Source of the DNA: Flaveria trinervia
Taxonomy: Eukaryota; Streptophyta; Magnoliopsida; Asterales; Asteraceae
Length of the DNA stretch: 64,000 bases
Direction: 5' to 3'
Assembly (NCBI GenBank): GCA_025506515.1
Contig: CM046453.1
Span: 27,951,882 to 28,015,881, forward strand
Position 1 is the first letter of the stretch, and the number at the start of each line of letters is the position of its first letter. Below, one piece after another: positions 56,116-64,000 of this stretch. The notes beneath the pieces were generated by a model, which was given only the letters and a program-made list of their open reading frames with translations, was not told where the DNA came from and did no database searches. Made by a program: the position numbers and the translations under genes.

Positions 56116-57535
56116 CTACAAAATTTAACAAAGATCTATTTTAGTATTTTCCATATTGTTATTTTTATAATAAATGCCATTTAAGGTCATTTTTTATATT
56201 AAAGTCTAGAACCCAACATTACATTTAACTTGTGCTTAGGTGACCTTTATCCCACGATTTAAATTAATAAGGTGGTCAACGTTTGATGATTGCAACCTTT
56301 GCAACTTCTAGAAATATGGGATCGACTTGAAACATCATATGTAAAGTCGGCATGTTAATCCGATCAACACCATTTGGAAACCATACCGTAGGTGATCCAT
56401 TTGACATGGTTTGCAAATCAAGATACCCTACTTACACCTACGTGTGAGTTTGCCAAAATAAGTGGTTAGGTGATCTTTATCCCATAAATAAGGCATTCTC
56501 ACCTCAAGTCGCAAGTTCCCTCAAAATGGTTAGGTGGCCTTTATCCCACTAAGAGTTCCCAAGTGACTCAAGTGTTGTGTAAAAGGACGGTGTTGATCTT
56601 GTTTAAAATATTAGAGATTTCATAATAAAGTTTTAAAAACTCTATGTACTTGTATTTGCATGCTTTCAAATACAAGGTACCATATGGTCCTTTGATTAAA
56701 ACCAATTTTTAATCTTTAAAATCATTAAATCATTTAATAACCTTTTATTAATTTTTAGTGATAAAGAACTATTAATTTTCAGCTTGTTAAGTTGTTAATT
56801 AGTTTGTAATGCATGTCAAAATATCAACCATACAATCAAATATAACATTCAAACAAGCACAAGCATACAAACATGAGTGCATAACCATAGCCACTAAGTT
56901 GACAACACTTGTTTGCCATCACAAGTGTCATCATAAGGTCTTTCCTAAGGGGAATTGACTCACCACAAAATTGAGGTCATCTAGACCCCCACTTGAACTT
57001 GCATCCATATGCTTCAAGTTCCATGTCTTTGATGTCCATCTTTGGGTCTTGATCTTTTGCATCTCCTTTTACAAAATTGTATCCTAATACATTTTTCTAA
57101 TAAAAGAAGCACCTAATCTATTAATTACATAACCAAATGAACAAATAATTACAACCCAAATAATAACATAAATATTACAACCCAATTGATGAATAAAACA
57201 AACCATTCCAATCATCCAAATCAAAAGGCCAAAGGCTAGGTTATGCACACTAACATCCAATGATCATATCATCATAACATATAATGAAACCCCACTTAAA
57301 ACCACCAAATTTCAGCCAACATAAACTGAAAATTTTGGGTTTTAAACATTGTCCAAACAATCAACATTTCATAATATATATCTTTCAAGTCTAATCACTC
57401 GCATGTGTGATATGACCTTGAAAGTTTGGGGAATCATTCATACAAAATATAGCAGCCCAAAATCAGCCTATAATAAGTGATAATACATCTTTAAAACCGA
57501 TTTTAAAGACTAAGTACAAGCAAGTTATCCACATA
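56116..57535 (-). other. Element D leader (1.4 kb, non-coding)
   Basis: Between the primer site and gag. AT-rich, no ORF of note. The phrase TTAGGTG(A/G)(C/T)CTTTATCCCA recurs at about 56236, 56463 and 56528, a dispersed 18-bp repeat. Otherwise I see nothing. Confidence 0.7.
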
Positions 57536-57550
57536 ACCGCTCTGATGCCA
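57536..57550 (-). other. Element D primer binding site
   Basis: TGGCATCAGAGCGGT on the minus strand, one base after the LTR. Initiator-Met tRNA type with C for T at the fourth base. Confidence 0.88.
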
Positions 57551-57551
57551 T

Positions 57552-58489
57552 TGATGGTTTGATAGAACACAAAATAAACAAGTTTAACCTTTTAAACTTT
57601 CTGAAAAACGCAGCGGAAGTAAAGCATTATAACATGTTTATAATCTGAAAATTCATGTTCTTAATGATGTTTTAAGATGGAAACAAAACCCAAATCAAAA
57701 GGATCTTAATATATGAATAAACAAGCTATAAACAACATAAAACATTCATAATGTGACAACCCAACAAGCTGCCAAACTACCTCCTTCAGCAGGTAAAACG
57801 ACCAAGAGAAGAAGAGTATGAATGCTCAAAATCTCGGCCAAGGCTCCAAAAGAGGATCCCTCAAGCTTGTATACCCCAAGCCTCCTTGCAAGCACCTTCT
57901 TGTTAGGGAAAATAACCCAAGAACCACACAAAACCCCCTCCTGCTGCTGCTATATCCGTAAAAGGAGAGAGGAGAAGAGAGAGTTCTTTTGTGTATGCAT
58001 GTGGGAGAGAGAATGAGATTGAGTGAGTTAGGAGGTTAAGTGTGTAGCTTTCAAGAATATCAACAAACCAAGAGAGACCAACCTCCAAGGGAGGCCGAAT
58101 CCCCTTGTTTATTTGATTTCCCCCCAAAAAGTTAAAATGAAATGTAACACATTAAACAAGTCATTTCCTTTTAAAAGATGTTCATTCAATAAACCCTTTT
58201 TAGAATAACACTTATACACTCACTAACTATTTGATGTTATTTAAATAACTTAAATAACATTACAAACAATATCTATAAACAAAATATCCACATAAATTGT
58301 TCAATCTCATATGCAACTTATTTAGAAAATCCATTTTCTAAATTTGTGTTATTATTTAATTGCATGATCATATCATCAATTGAATATTGTCGGTGATTGC
58401 AAAGATTGTTATTGGGTATAACCCGACTTGGATCATGACATACTAACCACATCAATGTTCTATGTGTCTTGGGCACATAGAATCCAACA
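57552..58489 (-). repeat. Element D 5' LTR (938 bp)
   Basis: Same ends as 50418-51364 (TGTTGGATTC at 58489, ACCATCA at 57552). Followed on the right by the AAAAT duplication. No clear TATA box could be chosen by eye. Confidence 0.93.
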
Positions 58490-58494
58490 AAAAT

Positions 58495-59479
58495 TATGAA
58501 TAAACTGGGAATTGGATTTGAAATGACGAGAAATGATTGTATCTTCTGGATATGTTTGTTTGTGCATGACTGGCATTTAAAATAAGAAATGATAGAACTG
58601 CTGCTGCTCTCTGATTTACATCTTATTTTAATTTCAAATAAATGAAAATTAAACAGATTCTTTAAACCATATGCTTGGTAGACTCAGCCTGAAAAATAAA
58701 GTAAACAACAGCTTTTTGATTTAAATTAAAATATTCGCTTAAGGATGTCTGGATTTACTCAACCATTTTGGCCTGCATGAAAACTGAGTCCCGAAAAAAA
58801 TTTGGATTAAGAATTGACTGTTCTCACATCATGATACACATCGTATAAGTCTTATCTCTGAATCATGTCTGGTGTATCTATGTGTCTTGTACTTGTGCTT
58901 ATCTCCTCTGTTGTACGGTAGTACTGACCTGGAATGATGATCTCCTCTGCTGTACGGTAGTACTGACCTGGAGCTCTCATCGGCACAGGATTAAATGGTC
59001 ATCTCCTTTGTTATACGTGAGTATAGACCTGGAGCTCTCACCATCATGATCTACATGATGACTCATCATAGAATGCAATATCTGTTGGTAATCACTTACA
59101 TAGATCAATACAAGCCTTGTTCTAAAGATCGTATCAAATTTCAAAAAATCCTGAGGTTGGGTGAGGGTTTTTGCCAAATGATTGCGGAATCCTAGCATTA
59201 TAAAGCATCTAATCGAACCTTAACGAATCATCTGCTGTTTGTTGAAAAAAATAAGGCATGGGTTTAAGTGAACAAACATATCAGCAATTGTTATTGATAT
59301 GTTTGTAAATTTCAACAGTTTCTTTAAAGATTGTCATCAGATTCAGTTATCGGTATGATCTTATTGTTGGTCGATGATTAACGTCATCTTGTGCTAATAT
59401 CTATCTTGAGGGTGTGATCTCTAATCGATTTAGATCTCAGTTATTGTTGTTTATACTCATTGTATTAATAATTATATAA
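58495..59479 (+). other. Element C spacer, first part, with a small tandem repeat
   Basis: AT-rich and non-coding. At 58901, 58940 and 59001 begin three units of ATCTCCT(C/T)TG(T/C)T(G/A)TACG followed by GTAGTACTGACCTGGA, of 39-61 bp. The ORFs across it are not supported. The function of the repeat is unknown; the element lies in a pol-env spacer that otherwise shows no sign of coding. Confidence 0.65.
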
Positions 59480-60150
59480 AAGAAATTGCGAAACTATTCT
59501 TTCGCTAAAAGTTACGCTAGACGAAAGTGCAATTTCGCTCAGCAGTTTCATCCTGTGCGATGACTTTTTCGATCTGAGTTTTGCCTAGCGAAATTGCATC
59601 TTCGCTTGGCGAAACTGTAGATTCGTCTAGCGAAACTACAGTTTCGCTGCCGGCGAAACTATATGCTATTTTAAGTCTTTTTTTCGAAACTATTTTCTTA
59701 CTTTCGCTCAATCGACCTGTTCCGTTCCTTAGGGCTGTTCTGTGACCCTCTCATGCATTTTTGTGATTCTGAGTTTTTGATACTGATTGATTGTTGATTC
59801 CAGTTCGCAAGTGAGTCTCGAACTCAGGACCTTCATTTAATCTTGTTTATAATATCAGATTATGGGTATATTTGTTCGAGACTCTTCGGTACCTTCGCTG
59901 TTCTTCCGGCGAAATTACCAATAGTCCAGCGAAACTGAACGAAAGTTCTTGATTCCTCAACGAAACTGTAAGGTTATGCTGTGCGAGTGAACTTAACAGT
60001 TTCGCTAACTAATTTTCAGTTTCGCAGTGCCGAAACTATGTCGAATCTACCTCACTGTTTGGGCGAAACTGGTGTGTTCTTGCTAGCGAATCTATACTTT
60101 CGCCTGCCGAAACTAAATCTCATCCTACGAAACTATATTTTCGGCTAGCG
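59480..60150. repeat. CGAAACT/AGTTTCG array before the C env-like ORF
   Basis: About eleven CGAAACT and three AGTTTCG words plus degenerate forms (CGAAATT, ACTTTCGC). The pair GCGAAACT-AC-AGTTTCGC near 59635 is a perfect palindrome and nearly equals the LTR palindrome GCGAAACTATAGTTTCGC. It occupies the same place as the CTTCAG arrays of A and B and the GACTG array of X. Confidence 0.8.
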
Positions 60151-60260
60151 TATTTATTATTTTTTATCTTTTTTATTTTTATTCTTTATTCTTTTCTTAT
60201 TTTTATGTATTCGTACTTAATACTTTATTCTAATGTATTTCTTCTATTTTTCAGGTATAT
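60151..60260 (+). promoter_or_regulatory. T-rich stretch ending in a splice-acceptor-like CAG
   Basis: A long T-rich tract (TTTTTTATCTTTTTTATTTTTATTC), then ATTCTAATG and TTCTTCTATTTTTCAG|G six bases before the ATG at 60261. It looks like a plant branch site, polypyrimidine tract and 3' splice site. It could let a spliced RNA express the env-like ORF. No matching donor has been identified. Confidence 0.4.
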
Positions 60261-62830
60261 ATGGCAAATTTAAAATTTGATGATGAAAGAACAATAGCAC
60301 CGCCATTCTGGATGATACACATCCTAAAGTTGCCAGGTTTAGAGACTGTATTCGGTGGCTGCAAAGATCTCCTATTGCTTACGCTATATCTCATTCCACC
60401 ACCATATATGATCTTCACATTAGAGACTTCTGGAGATCTGCTGAATATGATACAAGAGGGAATACCCAAAGGATCACTACCAAAGTCTTAGCACATGAGA
60501 TGACCATTACTGCAGAGACAGTGTCCAGGATTCTGAGGCTAGAGGAGGATTCTGGAGAAGAGGTTTCTATGTCTGATACCGAGGTGTTCACAGCATCCGA
60601 AGCATGGGATATGAGGGGCCAGCTTTCGGTTCATGAAAAGAGATTAAGAATTCCTTTCTCTCCAAGGAATGGAGATTCATTGCCCACATCTTCATTATGT
60701 GCTTAGATCACCGTAAAGGTGGATCAGATGGGCTGAACATTGACTGGGCTAAAGCCATGGTATTATGCTGCAGAGGGGAAAAAGCAAACATTGCGAGATT
60801 GATATTTGCTTGCATGGCAGAGAATGTAATGGCCTTGAAGAAGGATAAATGGCTTTTGTATCCTCTATTTCTTCAGATGATCTTCGATGGGTTAATTCCA
60901 ATGTACCAAGACACGGGGAGGTGAAAAGGTTGGTGCAGGTGAACCCATATATCTTTGCAGACTGTTCTGCTATCCGACATGATTTTAGTGGAAAGATCAC
61001 CCATCTCTGGGAAAACATGTACCCACCCGAGAGATGGAACTACATTAGAAGGGTGGATGAGTCAGAGAATAAACGAGCTGAAGAAACCAGAGCACAACAA
61101 TTTAATGCAACCAAGAAGAGAAAGAGATATGCTAAAGAGAAAGATTATGATTTTAAAGAAGAAGTAAATGAAAGGGTTGAAGAGATAAGGATAGAAAAGG
61201 AGAAGAGATCAAAGAAGAAAGCTAATATAGCAGATTCGGAGAGGAGAACTAAACAGAGACATCAAGCATTCACTAAAACTCAAAGGAGGGAAGAAATAGG
61301 AAATTTAGATGAAATATAATTCGTAACCTTAACAGCTCTCTAGCAAATGAACTGAGCATGATAAAGACCAAACTCACCAACCAAGAGATATAGGAGAAGC
61401 AAAAAGATGAGGTGATAGAGGGAATGAAGAAGATGCTTGTTGATCAAAGTTGTTTGCTAAAGAAGTTGTTTGAGGAGATTGCCCAACTGAAAGCTGCTGC
61501 TGCTAGCCTGCCTAATCAACTAACTCAATCTGAGTTAGATGATTTGACTGATACTTCAAAATACCCGATCCTGAACATGGGTACTTCATCTAGGGCAGGA
61601 GAGGGCACATCTGGTTCAACAACTGCTGGTGCTGAAGATTGTGAAGTAAGAAATGAAGATGCAGGAAGAGAGAATGATGAGGAAATTCAGGAGACTGGTT
61701 TTATAGACATGGAATTTGATGTGGACAAGGATATGGTTGGAGAAGAGGTGATAAGGGAGAAGTCGGTTGACAGAGATGGTGAGAACGGAAAGGGACTAGT
61801 TGATGAAGAAGAGGATAATGAACAACTAGTAGATTATGATTCTGAACCAGAATTCTATGAAGTTGATGAGAGGCCATTAATATATGTAGCCAAGAAAGGA
61901 GAGCTTGAAGAAGATGTTTTTGAGATGGATAAAGCTGAATGGTTTATTAAAGAGAAGGAGACCGAAGAAGTAACTCCCCTTTTCCAACACATGGAACGGT
62001 TGAGCAAGAAGAAGGCTAATAAGAGGATCATAAGTTGGTGCTATAACCCCGGCCTCAAAATGTTCATGATAAAGAGGCAAGGGGGTGGAATTAGCTACAT
62101 GCATAAGAGGAAGGCATTCAATACTTTGCCTAAATGGGATCCAAGGCGGTTGGCGCTCTACCATTACTAAATGCAAACCTGAGTGAACAAGCCACACTTT
62201 TGGAGAAAGAGATTCAAAATGGGCTAAATGACTACTTTGAGTCTTTTGGATTCATGAAGGCTGAGAGGAAACAATCAAAGAGAGACAAGGATTGGGAGAC
62301 AGGCAAGGGAAGGATCGTACTGAGAGTAAAGCCTCTTAAGACTGTGAATAAAGTAAGGTTAGCAGATCCCCTTCCCCAACAATTACAGAATTTTAAGAAA
62401 TGATTCTACGATAACAACACGAGGGTGGCTGTGATAAGAATAAGAATGGCAAAGAATTCAAAGTATTTGATCCTATGGAGCTCTTTAGTTTCTGTGATGA
62501 AGATTTACTAGTTTTATATGAGAACCACATCAAGGCTGGGGTAGGAGAAGAGACAAGAAAAGAGGCCAGTTTGTTTATGATTGTGGCAAACAAAATTAGA
62601 GGAGTGAGAGCTGAAGTGAAAAGGCTTGTAGAGTGAGTAAGGGCTCAAGATGATCTGGACATGGATATACAAGATTTGACAAGATAGTTTGAGCAGTCTA
62701 GTGCTCATCCAGAAGGGGCTTGTGAAGCAGGAAGAGACCATGGACAATCATTTGATGAAGCCCATAAAAAAGATGTTACAGGAGGTGCAGAAGACAAATC
62801 AAGGCAACGGAGGATACTGGTAATGAAGAC
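60261..62830 (+). pseudogene. Element C env-like ORF (frameshifted)
   Basis: Starts MANLKFDDERTIAP at 60261, then shifts frame within about 20 codons to IYDLHIRDFWRSAEYD (near 60400) and MTITAETVSRILRLEED (60500). Another shift leads to WAKAMVLCCRGEKANIARLI and KDKWLLYPLFLQMI (60740-60890). The charged basic part (KKRKRYAKEKDYDFKEEV, ERVEEIRIEKEKRSKKK, 61100-61230) and an acidic part follow (61412-61960, VDRDGENGKGLVDEEEDNE). The C-terminal domain runs from RIISWCYNPGLKMFMIKRQG (62030) to EFKVFDPMELFSFCDEDLL and a tail near 62830. It matches X region by region (X: GKIIAWAYFEDLNVYVVKRE). No membrane helix. Function unknown. Confidence 0.75.
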
Positions 62831-62851
62831 GAGTGAAGGTGGTGAGTTCCA

Positions 62852-62865
62852 AACTAGGGGGAGTA
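62852..62865 (+). other. Element C polypurine tract
   Basis: AACTAGGGGGAGTA abuts the 3' LTR (62866). Same core GGGGGAG as in E and as in the internal tract after C pol. Confidence 0.85.
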
Positions 62866-63389
62866 TTAAGATCATGTATAGGTTAGAGACTCACCTTAGT
62901 TTAGAATGTTTACTTTTGATTGTAATAGGTCTTTTGCTAGTTTCCTTTTGTATGTATTCAGATTTATGTTATTTTGTAGTCCAGCGAAATTGTGAGCGAA
63001 ACTATAGTTTCGCTCACAGTCAGCTGATTAGTTCGCTCAGCAAAAGTACTGTTTCTGTCGGGCGAAACTACAGTTTCGGCAGAACAGTTTCACTGACAGC
63101 GAAACTGTCTACGAAACTAAGACTGCTATATATAGATTTGATCATTCTCATTGTGGGTAAGCTTGCAAAACCCTAATCGTTAATCCTTGTTGCAAGTTAC
63201 CTTTTCAAAGCAGTTATTACACAGAAATATCAGTGTGCTTGATATTATTGATTGATGATGTTCATTGTCTTATTTTGAATGAGTTCTTATTGTGTTCAAT
63301 CTTCTTTGCTCATCTTTTTTAGTTTGTGTGTTTGATATTGAACGATTCTTCATCTCATTTGCACTGTTATACGATCAAATGGACCAACA
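62866..63389 (+). repeat. Element C 3' LTR (524 bp)
   Basis: Aligns with 43138-43640 throughout. The first two bases are TT instead of TG. The palindrome GCGAAACTATAGTTTCGC lies near 62997-63014, TATA (GCTATATATAG) near 63125. Ends GGACCAACA. Followed by AGAGT (63390-63394), the right target duplication. Confidence 0.92.
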
Positions 63390-63394
63390 AGAGT

Positions 63395-63938
63395 CAAGAA
63401 ACATCAAAAGGTGTCCGGCAAAATCATTGCGTGGGCTTATTTTGAAGACTTAAATGTCTATGTTGTAAAGAGGGAAAAGGGGATTCTTCTTGGTTTTGAG
63501 CTCAACCGACTAGCGTGCTTAGATCTGTTGTATGCTAATCCAAGGAAGATGTCAGGTTGGTTTGAGGCTGCGTTAAAGAAGGAATACCACACCAAGTGGA
63601 TAAACTTCAGACCTCAACAACCAAATAGGTACATTCGTAGGTCTGAAGTGGACCCTATATCTGGGAAGCCGAAAATAGTGCTGAAGTGGATTCCCCCACA
63701 CACAATGTCAAAGATTCCCTTACGGGAAATGCCTCAAGACTTCACTCCACACTTTAAATGGTGGTATTATGATTGGAGGACAGGAGAAGTAGTCATAGTT
63801 CTAAACAAATATGGAAAGATAGAGACTATCAAGGTATTTGACCTGATATGGCGAACCACCTTGTCTGCTGAAGATGTCTATACTTTCTACAAGTGGCCAC
63901 TGTTCTATGACACGCAGGACATTGTACAAGCTCTCTAG
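63395..63938 (+). pseudogene. X env-like ORF, C-terminal part
   Basis: An open run of about 180 codons to a TAG at 63938, in frame with the X codons that end at 43132. The ATG at 63411 is internal and not the real start; the frame is open back to the target duplication. Contents: GKIIAWAYFEDLNVYVVKRE, NRLACLDLLYANPRKMSGW, RYIRRSEVDPISGKPKIVLKW, and FKWWYYDWRTGEVVIVLNKY to the end. It is homologous by eye to the C-terminal domain of the C ORF. This is the only long undamaged piece of X, though the gene is split by C. 63939-64000 shows nothing recognisable. Confidence 0.78.
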
Positions 63939-64000
63939 TTTCAACATGTGATAAGACTCTACTTTGCATTTGAAATACATGTAGGAGTTACTAAAGAGGA

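Larger units (their letters stand above)
50418..58489 (-). mobile_element. Copia element D (minus strand), inserted in C
   Basis: 8,072 bp with near-identical LTRs (947 and 938 bp), perfect AAAAT duplication, primer site and purine tract. Right to left: 5' LTR, 1.4-kb leader, gag, pol and a 0.77-kb 3' UTR. No env-like ORF. Its RT (LYVDDILLFGND, LGEAAYILGIKIYRDR) is clearly different from A-C, so it belongs to another copia lineage. I cannot name the lineage safely. The LTRs differ at only a few percent of sites, mostly one-base indels, so it is the youngest datable insertion here. Confidence 0.95.
43138..63389 (+). mobile_element. Copia element C (+ strand), inserted in X, holding D
   Basis: 5' LTR 43138-43640, primer site 43644-43656, gag, pol, internal purine tract, D (8.07 kb), spacer, env-like ORF, purine tract, 3' LTR 62866-63389. 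Without D it is about 12.2 kb. The target duplication AGAGT is perfect. The LTRs share their layout but differ at many sites, and all ORFs are heavily mutated, so C is older than D and apparently older than E. The family motif CGAAACT/AGTTTCG recurs in the LTR, in the leader before gag and in the spacer before the env-like ORF. Confidence 0.93.

Overview
The window looks like repeat-dense plant nuclear DNA, probably a eudicot. The gag and pol style suggests Asteraceae, but that is an impression without a database search. I found no ordinary host gene, tRNA or rRNA. Nearly every base belongs to LTR retrotransposons of the Ty1/copia superfamily, nested in and rearranged against one another, most of them broken by stops and single-base indels. 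Three families (called here A/B/E, C and X) carry an extra long ORF downstream of pol, in the env-like position. This, the initiator-Met primer site and the 12-13 kb size fit the Sirevirus (SIRE/Maximus) lineage. Element D has no extra ORF and belongs to another copia lineage. Layout. 1-1356: left part of host element X (+ strand env-like ORF), ending in a scrambled join to a short env-like fragment of the A family (1357-1560). 1561-25013: element B on the minus strand, with gag, pol, spacer and env-like ORF, and two 980-bp LTRs. Its 3' LTR (1561-2166 plus 12985-13364) is split by a second insertion, A (2167-12984), whose body points the other way and whose ends are minus-strand LTR pieces. 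25014-25407: the 3' tail of a tandem upstream copy of B. 25408-26068: an env-like fragment of a fourth element, Y. 26069-38141: element E (-), the best preserved copy, ending in a 1.27-kb LTR palindrome. 38142-43137: X resumes. A 100-N gap at 39436-39535 is flanked by two copies of the same 3.1 kb, almost certainly unmerged contig ends. 43138-63389: element C (+), flanked by a perfect 5-bp target duplication AGAGT, inserted within the X env-like ORF. Nested in it at 50418-58489 is element D (-), flanked by AAAAT. 63390-64000: X continues in frame. How parts work together. In each intact family the LTR supplies the promoter and RNA ends, the primer site starts minus-strand DNA synthesis, gag makes the particle, pol supplies protease, integrase, reverse transcriptase and RNase H, and the purine tract primes the second strand. 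The env-like proteins share a plan: a folded N-terminal part, a Pro/Ser/Thr-rich low-complexity middle, a charged coiled-coil-like part and a C-terminal domain. I see no membrane segment, so 'env-like' means position only. The most interesting signal is an array of short family-specific palindromes directly upstream of the env-like ORFs, with the same motif in the LTR upstream of the LTR TATA box in the A/B and C families. In A and B the array is followed by a TATA box and a pyrimidine-rich leader, which suggests an internal promoter built from LTR-type enhancer units.
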